A model generated the notes under the pieces. That model saw nothing but the letters and a program-made list of their open reading frames with translations. It was not told the origin of the DNA and did not search any database. This document shows positions 9,144 through 18,301 of a DNA stretch of 64,000 nucleotides, in pieces. The DNA is from Candidatus Omnitrophota bacterium (GTDB lineage Bacteria > Omnitrophota > Gorgyraeia > 2-01-FULL-45-10), in NCBI GenBank assembly GCA_041650805.1, contig JBAZKM010000005.1:1-64000 (forward strand), written 5' to 3'. The position numbers and the translations under genes are program-made. Positions within the stretch are counted from its first letter, which is position 1; the number at the start of each line of letters is the position of its first letter.

Positions 9144-10264
9144 AGAATATCAAAGTAGCCGTTTTGGGGACAAGAGGTTTTCCCGGAGTGCAGGGAGGCG
9201 TGGAGGCGCATTGCGAAAAATTGTACCCGCGCCTTGCCTCTCTCGGGTGTGACGTGACCGTCTTCACCAGGGCGCCTTATGTGGATACGGGTATAGGAGA
9301 ATATAAGAAGGTAAGGCTGGCGGCTCTTACGTGCCCCAGGAGCAAGAACTTCGAAGCGATAATCCACACCGTGAAGGGTATCTTTGCGGCCGGAAAGATG
9401 AGGCCGGATATACTCCATATCCACGCCATAGGCCCGTCTCTCCTCGTCCCGCTGGCAAAGCTCCTGGGCCTTAGAGTGGTGATGACAAATCACGGCCCGG
9501 ATTACAAAAGGAAGAAGTGGAATTTCATAGCCAGGTTCGCCCTGAGGATGGGGGAGCGCATGGGAAGCCGTTTCGCGGACGGTGTGATATGCATATCCGA
9601 AAAGATAGGAAGAGATATCAGGATAAGATACGGCCGGGATGCCGACGTGATACCAAACGGGGTGGAGGCCCCCGTGATATTGAGATCGGAAGAGGCCCTG
9701 AAAAAGTATTCTTTGACCGGCGGCAGGTACATATTGACGGTCGGCAGGTTCGTGCCCGAAAAGGGGTTCGACTATCTGATAGATGCATTCGCCATGGCCT
9801 CGCCTGAGGGCTGGAAACTTGTGATAGCAGGCGATGCCGACCATGAAGACAGGTACAGCAGGGCCCTTAAGAAGAAGGCCGCCGGCCGGAAGGATGTTGT
9901 CCTCACAGGGTTCCTGAAAGGCAGGGACCTGGGAGAGCTGTACAGCCGCGCCGGCCTATTCGTCCTTCCTTCGTATTATGAAGGGCTGCCCATAGCGCTT
10001 CTCGAGGCGATGAGCTACGGCCTTTCGTGCGTGGCGAGCGCCATCGATGCCAATAGGGAGGTGCCCCTCCCCGGCGGGCGTTATTTCGCCGCAGGCGACA
10101 CCGGCGCGCTGGCCGGGAAGATAAGAGAGTTCACGGCCAGGCCTTTCAGCGGCGAAGAGAGCTTGTCGGAGAGGAAGACGGTCCTGGAAAAGTATGACTG
10201 GGATGTAATAGCGGGAAAGACGCTCGAAGTATACCGCAGGATATCAGGCGGACGCAATGTATAA
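9140..10264 (+). CDS. Glycosyltransferase family 4 protein
   Basis: This is a 374-residue GT-B protein. Residues 1-20 (KVAVLGTRGFPGVQGGVE) match the acceptor domain start of GT4 enzymes that act on polysaccharide repeat units. The donor domain holds PSYYEGLPIALLEAMSYGL (about residues 276-294), with the paired glutamates of the E-x7-E motif. The start overlaps the radical SAM stop by four bases, and the end overlaps the next gene by eight. Its role is sugar transfer during polysaccharide assembly. Donor and acceptor are not known. Confidence 0.8.
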   Translation: MKNIKVAVLGTRGFPGVQGGVEAHCEKLYPRLASLGCDVTVFTRAPYVDTGIGEYKKVRLAALTCPRSKNFEAIIHTVKGIFAAGKMRPDILHIHAIGPSLLVPLAKLLGLRVVMTNHGPDYKRKKWNFIARFALRMGERMGSRFADGVICISEKIGRDIRIRYGRDADVIPNGVEAPVILRSEEALKKYSLTGGRYILTVGRFVPEKGFDYLIDAFAMASPEGWKLVIAGDADHEDRYSRALKKKAAGRKDVVLTGFLKGRDLGELYSRAGLFVLPSYYEGLPIALLEAMSYGLSCVASAIDANREVPLPGGRYFAAGDTGALAGKIREFTARPFSGEESLSERKTVLEKYDWDVIAGKTLEVYRRISGGRNV

Positions 10265-11459
10265 TAACGGACGGCACATCGTGAATTTTGCGCTTGCGGC
10301 AATCTGCCTCTTGCTGGCGGTGCCTATAGCCATGCCCCTGGCCGCGGAGATAGCGTACAATAACGCCGAGCGGCTGGAGGGCCGCCTGCAGTACGCAGGC
10401 GCGCTGGCGGATTACAGGAACGCCATTCGGGCAGATCCCCTGAGCGCCCGCTACAGGTCGGGCTATGGGGCGTTCCTCCTCAGGCGCAGCGCGGACCAGA
10501 AGGGCAGGATCGCCATATACTGGCTCGAGGAAGCGGTGCGGTCGTTCTCGTATGCCGCTGAACTCAATCCGAGGAGCGCAGAGACCGAACTGAACATGGC
10601 CCAGGCCAAGATGCGGCTCTTCCTGTATAACGTGCGGGAGAAGCGGCTCAAGGACGAGGCCTTTGTCCACTTCAGGAATGCTCTTAAGAACGACCCCAAT
10701 GGTTTCAACATATCCTATTCGGCCGGCTACTCCGGGATAGTGGCATGGAAATTTTTGAACGACGGAGAGAGGCGCCTCGTCCTGGACAGGTTACGGTACA
10801 GCATATCTCTCAGGCCTTCATATAGCAGGCACATCTATCCGCAGCTCTGGCGGTATACGAAAGATCTCGGCCCCCTCAAGGAGGTCACCCCGGATACGCT
10901 AGAAGCCAACGAGGGCCTGTATTATTTCATAGTGGATAATAACCTGAAAGAATTGATACCGGAAGGGCGCGCCAGGGTCGATCTCTTCAGGGAAAGAGAA
11001 CGCCCGGAGGAGGTCTCCGCAGAGAGGGATGCGGAACGCAGGAGGATAGAGGTCATAAAGACCGGCCGCGGCGCCGCCCCGGCGGCCGCTTCGGTCGGGC
11101 AGGAGGATTGGCGCGGCACCGATCATTCCGGTAAAAATCCTTACGTCAACGGCGCCATGTACTGGGGAGGGGCGGTGGATGCGGTGATAGAGATGCCGCC
11201 GGGCCCGTCGGTAGTGAGGATCAAGGCAAGAGGTTCTCCCGTCGAAAAGGTCTACCCGTATATGGTCGTGAAGCTGGATGCCGAAGAGATCGGAGAGGCC
11301 TTCGCGGAGAGCCCGGAATGGAAAGAGTACTCTTTCAAGGTCAGGACGGACGGCGGGGCAAAGGTCCTCAGCGTCATATTTATGAACGACCTCGCCACCG
11401 ATGCGGAGGACAGGAACCTCTTTGTAGGTGAGGCCGTGATAACCAAAGACGGGGAATGA
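10257..11459 (+). CDS. Membrane-anchored TPR protein with C-terminal carbohydrate-binding module
   Basis: The 400-residue protein begins with a hydrophobic anchor (about residues 9-31) followed by helical TPR-like units to about residue 200. A charged linker follows. The last 100 residues (from about 298) resemble a calcium-dependent xylan-binding type module (CBM36/60-like): the pattern VRIKARG...PYMVVKLD...WKEYSF...VIFMNDL...DRNLFV is visible. The gene sits directly before the second O-antigen ligase-like gene. A periplasmic protein that binds the growing glycan and recruits polymerase or export partners would fit, but this is inference from domains and position. Confidence 0.65.
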   Translation: MYNNGRHIVNFALAAICLLLAVPIAMPLAAEIAYNNAERLEGRLQYAGALADYRNAIRADPLSARYRSGYGAFLLRRSADQKGRIAIYWLEEAVRSFSYAAELNPRSAETELNMAQAKMRLFLYNVREKRLKDEAFVHFRNALKNDPNGFNISYSAGYSGIVAWKFLNDGERRLVLDRLRYSISLRPSYSRHIYPQLWRYTKDLGPLKEVTPDTLEANEGLYYFIVDNNLKELIPEGRARVDLFRERERPEEVSAERDAERRRIEVIKTGRGAAPAAASVGQEDWRGTDHSGKNPYVNGAMYWGGAVDAVIEMPPGPSVVRIKARGSPVEKVYPYMVVKLDAEEIGEAFAESPEWKEYSFKVRTDGGAKVLSVIFMNDLATDAEDRNLFVGEAVITKDGE

Positions 11460-11460
11460 C

Positions 11461-12696
11461 ATGTATAGGGCTTTTCTGTTGAGCGGCGTCTCCTTCCTTC
11501 TCGTCTTCGCGCCTGTCGCGCGCGGGGCGGTGAGGATATGGTCGATCACACCGGTGCTGCTTATAGAGTTGCTGCTCGTGTTTGCCTGGTTGTGGAGGGT
11601 AAATAACAGGGTCCACAGTCCACAGTCCACGGTCCACAGAAAATTCGCGAGGACGGAGATAGACCTGCCGATCGCGCTCTTTGTGATCCTGGCAGTCGTC
11701 TCGGCCTTCTTATCCGTATATAAACACGATAGCATATATGCCGTCATGAAACTTTTCGGGTATGTGGGCGTATATTATCTGGTCGTGAACGAATTCGACC
11801 GCGAAATGATAAAAAGGCTTTTGAATATAGTCATATTCACCGGCGCGGCCCTCTCCCTCTGCGGCATTATGCAATATGCGGATCTCCTGCCGCGCGAATG
11901 GTGGGTCCCCAAAGAATTTTTGGCCGCCACATATGTCAACCATAACCATTTCGCGGGGTATCTGGAGCTGGTGATACCGGTAGTAATAGGAATGATAGTA
12001 AATGGAGTTAGGAGTCGGGAGTTAGGAGTAAGAAGGAAAGAGATAGTGCTCGTCATGGCGCTCGTCATGATGATGGCGGCTTTCATACTGGCGCAGTCGC
12101 GGGGGGCATGGTGCAGTCTGGGGTTCGCGGTCCTGGTCATGATAGCCATTCTCGGAAAGAGCAGATCAGGCCGGGGGAGACATTTTTTTATGATCTTCGT
12201 CCTCCTCTTCATAACGTTCCTGTCGATATATCTCAATATAGACCTCATAACACAGAGGATCGACCAGCCCGCCGGGGAGGCGTCGCTCGCCATCCGCATG
12301 AAGATATGGCGCGGCAGCATGGAGATGCTGGCCCGCAACCCTTTCACCGGAACGGGCATCGGCACATTCATCTGGGCATTTCCCCGGTTCAGGCCTCCGG
12401 AACTGCAGGTGATGGCGAACTTCGCGCATAACGATTACCTGCAGATGGCCGCGGAGATGGGCCTGGCCGCTCCGGCGATCATGCTTTGGATATTTATATC
12501 GGCTATACGGCGCGGGGCGGCTAAAGGGGCTTCGCATCCCGTACGGCTCGGGTGTGCCATGGGGGCCCTGAGCCTGGCTATCCATGGTATCACTGATTTC
12601 AATTTTCATATCACGGCAAATATGCTATTATTCACTGTATATCTTGCCGTCATAATGAAAGGGCGCGCCGGGAACGGAGGAACGGATAATGCTTAA
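11461..12696 (+). CDS. O-antigen ligase/polymerase family membrane protein
   Basis: The 411-residue polytopic protein has a Wzy_C/O-antigen ligase core in its second half. It includes the FTGTGIGTFIWAFPRFRP loop (about residues 299-316) and the HNDYLQMAAEMGL signature, whose histidine is conserved in WaaL/Wzy-type enzymes. It is the second such protein in the locus, so one may polymerise and the other ligate. Two heptanucleotide repeats (11610-11637 and 12004-12031) lie inside the gene without breaking the frame, both in presumed loops. It starts immediately after the TPR-CBM gene and overlaps the sugar transferase gene. Confidence 0.8.
   Translation: MYRAFLLSGVSFLLVFAPVARGAVRIWSITPVLLIELLLVFAWLWRVNNRVHSPQSTVHRKFARTEIDLPIALFVILAVVSAFLSVYKHDSIYAVMKLFGYVGVYYLVVNEFDREMIKRLLNIVIFTGAALSLCGIMQYADLLPREWWVPKEFLAATYVNHNHFAGYLELVIPVVIGMIVNGVRSRELGVRRKEIVLVMALVMMMAAFILAQSRGAWCSLGFAVLVMIAILGKSRSGRGRHFFMIFVLLFITFLSIYLNIDLITQRIDQPAGEASLAIRMKIWRGSMEMLARNPFTGTGIGTFIWAFPRFRPPELQVMANFAHNDYLQMAAEMGLAAPAIMLWIFISAIRRGAAKGASHPVRLGCAMGALSLAIHGITDFNFHITANMLLFTVYLAVIMKGRAGNGGTDNA
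11610..11637 (+). repeat. Heptanucleotide tandem repeat (AGTCCAC type), 4 copies
   Basis: Four consecutive 7-bp units (GGTCCAC, AGTCCAC, AGTCCAC, GGTCCAC) lie inside the ligase gene and are translated as part of a short Ser/His-rich loop. The same unit recurs at 63374-63401. Confidence 0.85.
12004..12031 (+). repeat. Heptanucleotide tandem repeat (GGAGTTA type), 4 copies
   Basis: The units GGAGTTA, GGAGTCG, GGAGTTA and GGAGTAA follow each other inside the O-antigen ligase-like gene. The frame stays open through them. Confidence 0.8.
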
Positions 12697-14143
12697 GGAA
12701 AAGGACGCTGTCATCCGGAAGGCGATGTTGCTATTCGATGCCTTCGTCGTCTCCGTATCGTTCTCGATAACATTCCTCCTCAGGCAGAACCTGAAGTCGT
12801 TCTACAAGCTGGATATGATCCCTTCGACGGATATCATCACCGACATGTCCGGCGCCTCGCTCAACGATTATCTCGTCGTCCTCTTCTTCATAGTCCCCAT
12901 ATGGTGCATCATGCTCTACCTGTCGGGCATGTACCGTTCCATGCGCACAAAGACGATCCTGGAAGCTGTCTGGATCCTCATAAAGGCCTCGTTCTTCACA
13001 ACCCTTGCCTTCGGCACCATCGTCTTCCTCTTCAAGATGAAATTCGTGAGCAGGGCCTTCTTCGTCATATTCCTGGCCCTGAGCTCTCTTGCCATACTGA
13101 CCGAAAAGATCGTCATATTTTCGATCATGCATTACGTGAGGCGCCAGGGGTATAACTACAGGCGGTTCATCGTGGTCGGCACCGGGAAGCGCGCCGCCAG
13201 GTTCATCGAGAGGATAAGGCACCACCCGGAGTGGGGCCTGAGGATAGAAGGTATAGTGGACTATGAGAAGGAGCATGTGGGGAGGGAGGTCGAAGGGGTG
13301 AAGGTCATAGGGACTCTCGAAGACCTGCAGAGGATACTACATGACAACCCGATAGACGAAGTGGTCTTCATAGTCCCGCGCGCGGTCCTGAGCCGTATAG
13401 AGGGTTCCGTATACATATGCGAGACCGAAGGGGTGAAGGCCACCATCGCGGTGGACCTCTTCGACGTGAGGGTCGCCAGGTCGCGCCTTACGGAACTCGA
13501 GGGTGTGCCCCTGATAACGTTCGAGACGACGTTCGCGGAGGAATGGCAGCTCTTCATCAAGAGGGCCGTCGATATCATCGCCTCCGGTATAGGCATAATC
13601 GCCTTAAGCCCGCTCTTCCTGGTGACGGCCCTTCTGATAAAGATGACATCGCCCGGGCCGGTCTTCTACAGGCAGAAGAGGGTCGGGCAGAACGGCCGCC
13701 GCTTCGTCCTTTATAAATTCCGGTCGATGTACGAAGGGGCTCACGAAAAATTATCGGAATTGATGGCCATGAACGTCATGAAGGGGCCCGTTTTCAAAAT
13801 GAAGGACGACCCGAGGGTTACGCCGCTCGGCCGGCTCCTGAGGAAACTGAGCATAGACGAGCTCCCGCAGCTCTTCAATGTCTTCATGGGCCAGATGAGC
13901 CTCGTCGGCCCGAGGCCGCCGCTCGCCAAAGAGGTGGCTCAGTACGAGCCCTGGCAGAGGAGGCGCCTCTCGATGCGGCCCGGCATCACCTGTATCTGGC
14001 AGATAAGCGGCAGGAACAATATAGATTTTGAGGACTGGATGCGGCTCGATCTGGAGTATATCGACAACTGGTCATTGTGGCTCGACTTCAAGATCCTCGT
14101 GAAGACGATACCGGTGGTGCTCTTCGGGATAGGCGCTTACTGA
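12689..14143 (+). CDS. Polyprenyl-phosphate sugar phosphotransferase (initiating transferase)
   Basis: The 484-residue protein has four or five N-terminal membrane helices, a Rossmann-like CoA-binding-type middle region, and a C-terminal bacterial sugar transferase domain starting at KRAVDIIASG (about residue 291). The domain shows PGPVFYRQKRVG, YKFRSM, LRKLSIDELPQL and SLVGPRPP. These are the classic motifs of WbaP/PssY-type enzymes that load the first sugar-phosphate onto undecaprenyl phosphate. This would start repeat-unit synthesis for the cluster. The sugar specificity is not readable. A 33-bp gap separates it from the SurA-like gene. Confidence 0.9.
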   Translation: MLKEKDAVIRKAMLLFDAFVVSVSFSITFLLRQNLKSFYKLDMIPSTDIITDMSGASLNDYLVVLFFIVPIWCIMLYLSGMYRSMRTKTILEAVWILIKASFFTTLAFGTIVFLFKMKFVSRAFFVIFLALSSLAILTEKIVIFSIMHYVRRQGYNYRRFIVVGTGKRAARFIERIRHHPEWGLRIEGIVDYEKEHVGREVEGVKVIGTLEDLQRILHDNPIDEVVFIVPRAVLSRIEGSVYICETEGVKATIAVDLFDVRVARSRLTELEGVPLITFETTFAEEWQLFIKRAVDIIASGIGIIALSPLFLVTALLIKMTSPGPVFYRQKRVGQNGRRFVLYKFRSMYEGAHEKLSELMAMNVMKGPVFKMKDDPRVTPLGRLLRKLSIDELPQLFNVFMGQMSLVGPRPPLAKEVAQYEPWQRRRLSMRPGITCIWQISGRNNIDFEDWMRLDLEYIDNWSLWLDFKILVKTIPVVLFGIGAY

Positions 14144-14176
14144 GGCCGGTCGTCTATTTTATGAGAAGGAGATAAT

Positions 14177-14752
14177 ATGGTGAAATTGCACAAGATACGG
14201 TTAGTTGCAGCGCTCTTCCTGTGCGCGGCCGTTTCCGGAGGCTGCGCCCCGAGACATGCCGACGATGATAAAGTGATCGCCCGCGTAAACCGTTACGAGA
14301 TGACGCTGGAGGACCTCCGGGACGAGCTTGCCACGAGGGGCGCCGGAGGCAGACACCTCGCCGCAGGGACTTCGCTGCCGACGGATGACCTGCTCGACGA
14401 GCTTATCACCAAAAAGGTCCTGGTGCAGGAGGCGCAGAGGCAGGATTTCGACAAGGACAGGATGTTCATGAAGGAGATAGAGCGGTACTGGGAACAGGCG
14501 CTCATAAAGATCCTGCTCAAGAAGAAGACGCGCGAGCTCGCCCGGACCATCAAGGTGAGCGATGAAGAGGCGCGCGACGAATACGGGCGCATCAAGGAGG
14601 AGGAAGGCGGCAGGGTAGAGCCGTATGAGATGATGGCGAGCGGGATAAAGAACGACCTCCGTTACCGCAAGATCCAGGAGGCCCTGGATAAGTGGGTCAT
14701 CTATCTGAAGAAGGAAGCCAACGTCAGGATATACAAAGAGAATATAAAGTGA
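14177..14752 (+). CDS. SurA N-domain-like lipoprotein of the exopolysaccharide locus
   Basis: The 191-residue protein has a lipoprotein signal peptide ending in VSGGC (lipidated Cys near residue 23). After it comes a helical SurA-N-like region containing VIARVNRYEMTLEDLRDEL. A long charged helical segment follows. The prolyl isomerase domain found in EpsD-type relatives is absent. An AGAAGGAG Shine-Dalgarno sequence is at the right distance from the ATG. Its position before HAMP, FecR, barrel, Wza and Wzc genes matches the EpsD-like chaperone of PEP-CTERM-associated exopolysaccharide clusters, so a periplasmic chaperone role is likely but not proven. Confidence 0.65.
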   Translation: MVKLHKIRLVAALFLCAAVSGGCAPRHADDDKVIARVNRYEMTLEDLRDELATRGAGGRHLAAGTSLPTDDLLDELITKKVLVQEAQRQDFDKDRMFMKEIERYWEQALIKILLKKKTRELARTIKVSDEEARDEYGRIKEEEGGRVEPYEMMASGIKNDLRYRKIQEALDKWVIYLKKEANVRIYKENIK

Positions 14753-14760
14753 GGTGAAAT

Positions 14761-15336
14761 ATGGAGACGTCCCACAGGAACAGGAGAAGGAACTATTTCA
14801 TAAAGAAGAGATTCCAGACGTCTTTTATAATTAAATTCTGCTCCCTCGTGGTGCTGGGAGCCGTTATCTCGGGCGCCATCATATACGCCATGTCGAAGGC
14901 GACGGTCACCACGACATTCGATGATTCCCGGCTTACAATAAAGAGCACGGCCGACTTCATCCTCCCGGCGGTGCTACTGGCGAGCGCCGTCGTCATCATC
15001 GTCATAGGCCTCGCTACGATAGTCATGACGCTATTCACGTCGCACAGGATAGCCGGTCCTCTCTACCGTATGGAAAAGGACGTCGGCCACGTCGCGCTGG
15101 GTAACTTCAACAAAAGGTTCAGCCTGCGCCACGGGGATGAGATCAAGCCGCTCGCCGAGAGCCTCGACGCGATGGTCTCGATGCTGAGGGTGGAGATAAA
15201 TACGATAAAGGACCTCGTCCGCGAACTCAATTCGGACGCGGCCGCGATCGAAAAGGACGACGGTGTCAAACTGCCGCCGCGGTTCAAAAAGAGATTAGCC
15301 GACCTTATGACAGTGATCGAGAAGTTCAAGACGTAA
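14761..15336 (+). CDS. Two-helix membrane protein with HAMP domain
   Basis: The 191-residue protein has a basic N-terminus, two transmembrane helices (about residues 25-45 and 73-95) with a short periplasmic loop, then a HAMP domain (HRIAGPLYRMEKDV...DEIKPLAESLDAM, about residues 98-145). It ends in a helical tail with no kinase, cyclase or receiver domain. HAMP units relay conformational change across the membrane. Without an output domain it probably acts by contacting a partner protein. It lies eight bases after the SurA-like gene and 14 before the protease-like gene. Confidence 0.7.
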   Translation: METSHRNRRRNYFIKKRFQTSFIIKFCSLVVLGAVISGAIIYAMSKATVTTTFDDSRLTIKSTADFILPAVLLASAVVIIVIGLATIVMTLFTSHRIAGPLYRMEKDVGHVALGNFNKRFSLRHGDEIKPLAESLDAMVSMLRVEINTIKDLVRELNSDAAAIEKDDGVKLPPRFKKRLADLMTVIEKFKT

Positions 15337-15350
15337 TTCAACCGGATACA

Positions 15351-16013
15351 ATGCAGATATCGTTCCCGACACGTAAAAATTTGCTGGACCCGAAGATCAT
15401 GGCGCTCTCATTCGCGGTGGCCGCCGCCTCTTTTTGCGCGCCCCTATTCGGCGAATATGCGGAGTCGCTGAAGGGGACCGGCGATGCGGCCGCGAGCGCC
15501 GTCGCGGAAGGTGCGCCGCCCGCCGCGGCCCAGGAAGAGTGGCGGTCGACGGAGAGCGAGTTCTTCACCATATATTACCGCCCGGACGCAAGCCTCAAAT
15601 CGATGGACAGGAAGTTGCGCCGCCGGGGGTATTATATGAGCTGGGGCAGGTCTTCCGAGGTCCTGCCCGGTTCCGGGGCTAGCATAGCCCGGAGGATGGA
15701 CTCGATCTTCGGTAGGGTCGAAGAGGTCCTCGACATGTATCCCAGGAATATGCATATAAAGATCAGGATCTTCAGGGACAGGGAAGAGCTGAGCGAAGAG
15801 TATAACAGGATCTTCCATAAGAGCGCCCATTTCAAGTCGTTCTACGTCCACAAACATGAGACGATCTACACCTCCGAAGAGGATATATCCGACTCGGTCA
15901 TCTCTCACGAGATGGGGCATGCCATAGTCGACCACTATTTTGCTATAATCCCCCCTCCGAAGATACGAGAACTTCTCGCATCATACGTCGATACACATCT
16001 GGATGAGGAATAG
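15351..16013 (+). CDS. Secreted zinc metallopeptidase-like protein (HEMGH)
   Basis: This 220-residue protein has an N-terminal hydrophobic export segment (about residues 15-35) and an HExxH zinc motif as His186-Glu-Met-Gly-His190 in a SHEMGHAIVDHYF context. That context resembles peptidase MA-like and related gluzincin families. The protein ends about 30 residues after the motif, so the third ligand must lie close behind or the domain is minimal. The central part is mixed alpha/beta and unassigned. It may trim an envelope protein of the export apparatus. This is inference from its place in the cluster. Confidence 0.6.
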   Translation: MQISFPTRKNLLDPKIMALSFAVAAASFCAPLFGEYAESLKGTGDAAASAVAEGAPPAAAQEEWRSTESEFFTIYYRPDASLKSMDRKLRRRGYYMSWGRSSEVLPGSGASIARRMDSIFGRVEEVLDMYPRNMHIKIRIFRDREELSEEYNRIFHKSAHFKSFYVHKHETIYTSEEDISDSVISHEMGHAIVDHYFAIIPPPKIRELLASYVDTHLDEE

Positions 16014-16058
16014 GATGGTACAATTCTGTTAGGTAATAAAAAAGCATGATTTAGTCGA

Positions 16059-16087
16059 TTGACGTCTAGATGAAATTATGATATATT
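16059..16087 (+). promoter_or_regulatory. Probable sigma-70 promoter of the FecR gene
   Basis: TTGACG (16059-16064), a 17-bp spacer and TATATT (16082-16087) lie in the AT-rich gap before the FecR-like gene. Confidence 0.6.
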
Positions 16088-16143
16088 AGTATCACAAACT
16101 ATAAACAGACCCGGTTATATCACACTCTATGGAGGAAAAGACG

Positions 16144-16872
16144 ATGCGAATATTGAAATTTTCATTACTTGCCGTATGTGCGCTGTCTATACTATTTATA
16201 GCGACCGCATCCCAGGCAGCGGGCGGACTGACCGTGGCAGAGATCACCGGGAAGGTGCTCGTCAAGATACAGCCATCCGCGGAATGGGCGCCGGCAGCCA
16301 AGGGCCAGGTCCTCAACGGCCAGGATGCCATAAAGACGGAAGCGGACGGCGGTGCCCTCCTGGAGCTTCCGGACAAGAGCAGCGTTACATTGAAAGCGAA
16401 TTCCGAGCTGGCGGTAGAGGCGATCCTGTGGGAAGATGCCTCCAAGAAGGTGGGGCTCAACCTTCCTGACGGGGAGCTCAGGGCAATATTGAATAAACTT
16501 GGCCCCGATTCCGAATTTACGGTGAAGACGCCGACCGCCATATGCGGCGCAAGAGGGACGATCTTCTACCTGCTGTCGAGGGGCCTGAAGACGAGGGTAT
16601 TCGTCGAAGACGGCCTGATAGAGTTCATCAATACTAAGAGCGGCGAGAAGAAGGACGTCGGCGAGGGCAACTATTCGGATGCCAACGATGACGGTACCAT
16701 TACGGAGCCGGGCGCGCCTTCAGAGGGTGACAAGAAGGAGATGACATCCGGTTGGGATACGGGTCTGGTAGCCGAACCGTACAGCGAGCCCGCAGGCGAT
16801 AATGCAGGCGGGACCGAAGATGATATACAGCCGGCAGCTGTGATACAGGAGACGCACGCAAGCCAGATATAA
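16144..16872 (+). CDS. Secreted FecR-domain protein
   Basis: The protein of about 242 residues has a cleavable signal peptide (cut after SQAA, about residue 21). A FecR domain follows: VAEITGKVLV, GQVLNGQDAIKTEADGGALLELPDKS and FTVKTPTAICGARGTIFYL (about residues 122-140). The C-terminal 70 residues are acidic and low complexity. The ATG at 16144 is preferred over 16129 because a GGAGG Shine-Dalgarno sequence lies at 16130-16134. FecR domains outside sigma regulation are common in secreted proteins near polysaccharide export genes, where the role is unknown. It has its own promoter and terminator. Confidence 0.8.
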   Translation: MRILKFSLLAVCALSILFIATASQAAGGLTVAEITGKVLVKIQPSAEWAPAAKGQVLNGQDAIKTEADGGALLELPDKSSVTLKANSELAVEAILWEDASKKVGLNLPDGELRAILNKLGPDSEFTVKTPTAICGARGTIFYLLSRGLKTRVFVEDGLIEFINTKSGEKKDVGEGNYSDANDDGTITEPGAPSEGDKKEMTSGWDTGLVAEPYSEPAGDNAGGTEDDIQPAAVIQETHASQI

Positions 16873-16897
16873 AGAACGACAAATATTCAAAGAGATC

Positions 16898-16929
16898 AAA
16901 GAAGGGGCCTTTTGAGGCCTCTTCTTTTT
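16898..16929 (+). terminator. Rho-independent terminator after the FecR gene
   Basis: A 12-bp stem with one G-T pair (AAGAAGGGGCCT / AGGCCTCTTCTT) and a four-base loop is followed by a T run. Confidence 0.8.
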
Positions 16930-16956
16930 GTCCCGCCGGAATTGTCTAAAAAGCTC

Positions 16957-16984
16957 TTGACAATTATCCCCTTAATGATAAGAT
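16957..16984 (+). promoter_or_regulatory. Probable sigma-70 promoter of the export genes
   Basis: TTGACA (16957-16962), a 16-bp spacer and TAAGAT (16979-16984) lie upstream of the outer-membrane barrel gene, after the terminator. They probably drive 17044-20558. Confidence 0.6.
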
Positions 16985-17043
16985 TTTAATATTATTATGT
17001 CAATAAACTATATATCGGTCCACCAACCACACGAAAGAGCCAG

Positions 17044-18297
17044 ATGAAGATAATGAGCTTGCGGGGCGTACGTCCCATCCTGACGGGTTATCTTGTAATA
17101 TCGTTCCTCTTCTCCTATTCCTGCGGTCCGTCTTATGCTGCCCTCCTCAACAAGGACCTTCCCCAGAGAGAAGGCGTCAAGCTGGGCAGCAGCAATATGA
17201 TATTTCACTCCGCTTTTTCACAGGAAGAGCAGTACGATTCCAACGTCTACCTCACCGATTCCGACCTGCGGTACGATCTCGTGAGCATAATGAACCCGTC
17301 CCTGGGTATCGAGATACCGTTCAGGGATAACAGCATAAGCGCCGATTACGACTGCAATATGGTCTTCTTCGGCCACCAGGTCGAGCAGGACCACATAGAC
17401 CACCGGGTGAGGGGCCTCATCGATATAAACCTCACGGACTATAAGATCGAGGTCAAGGATATGTTCAGGCACTTCACCGACAGGTCCGGTTCCGAAAATA
17501 CGGCCCGGCTCAAGAGGGACACCAACGATCTCGACGCGGAGATATCCGCGGAGTTTGAGCGTTTCGGTTTCAGGGCGGGATATTCCAACAGCATAGAGGA
17601 CTACCTGACCACCGATATATCCTTTGACCCGTTGACTTACGAGGACAGGAGCACAATGAGGCACGACGTCATGGGCGAACTCAGTTACCGGTTCATGCCC
17701 AAGACGCTCTTCCTCCTGGAGACGGACCTCGGCTACGTCGATTACTACAACTGTTCCCTCGTCCCGAACTCCTGGTATACCGAAACGGTGGCCGGCATAA
17801 AGGGCGAGTGGTTCAGCAGGGCAAACGTCAATTTTAAGGCCGGTTTCAGGTACCAGCACTATGAGTCGTCGGACCTGATAGACGATAAGCCGTATATAGG
17901 GCCGGTATTGCGCGGCGGTTTCGACTATTACATCACCGAAGACGATACCCTGGGGGTGAGGGCCGAGAGGACCATATATGAATCGACCTACGACAAGATG
18001 AACTATTACAACGTGAACCTCATAGGGTTCGACTATACGCATAAATTCAGCGATAAGCTTTCGGTCTCGGCCGCCGGTTTCTACCAGATCAACCTCTATC
18101 CCAGCGAGACGACGGAGAACGGCAAGACCGGGAAGAGGTACGACAATTTCTTCGGCGGATCATGCGGTGTGCGTTATGACGTGCGTAAATGGGTCTCGGT
18201 CGAAGCCAGGTACGAATATAACCAGAGGATATCGAGGTTCGATACGTTCGATTACGCGGATAACCTGATATCGCTGCGCGGGACAGTCGGGTTCTGA
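17044..18297 (+). CDS. Outer-membrane beta-barrel protein of polysaccharide export
   Basis: The 417-residue protein has a signal peptide (about residues 1-33) and then alternating amphipathic strands rich in Tyr, Asp and aromatic belts. It ends in a strand with terminal Phe (LRGTVGF), the hallmark of BAM-inserted barrels. It resembles the putative beta-barrel porin family found beside Wza and Wzc genes in PEP-CTERM-type exopolysaccharide clusters. It probably forms or gates the outer-membrane exit. It lies four bases before the Wza-like gene. Confidence 0.75.
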   Translation: MKIMSLRGVRPILTGYLVISFLFSYSCGPSYAALLNKDLPQREGVKLGSSNMIFHSAFSQEEQYDSNVYLTDSDLRYDLVSIMNPSLGIEIPFRDNSISADYDCNMVFFGHQVEQDHIDHRVRGLIDINLTDYKIEVKDMFRHFTDRSGSENTARLKRDTNDLDAEISAEFERFGFRAGYSNSIEDYLTTDISFDPLTYEDRSTMRHDVMGELSYRFMPKTLFLLETDLGYVDYYNCSLVPNSWYTETVAGIKGEWFSRANVNFKAGFRYQHYESSDLIDDKPYIGPVLRGGFDYYITEDDTLGVRAERTIYESTYDKMNYYNVNLIGFDYTHKFSDKLSVSAAGFYQINLYPSETTENGKTGKRYDNFFGGSCGVRYDVRKWVSVEARYEYNQRISRFDTFDYADNLISLRGTVGF

Positions 18298-18301
18298 TAA
18301 T

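Noticed and set aside
11461..12696. Exosortase as an alternative call for the second O-antigen ligase-like protein
   Set aside because: No exosortase catalytic Cys/Arg/His pattern is seen. The HNDYLQMAAEMGL and periplasmic loop fit the O-antigen ligase family.
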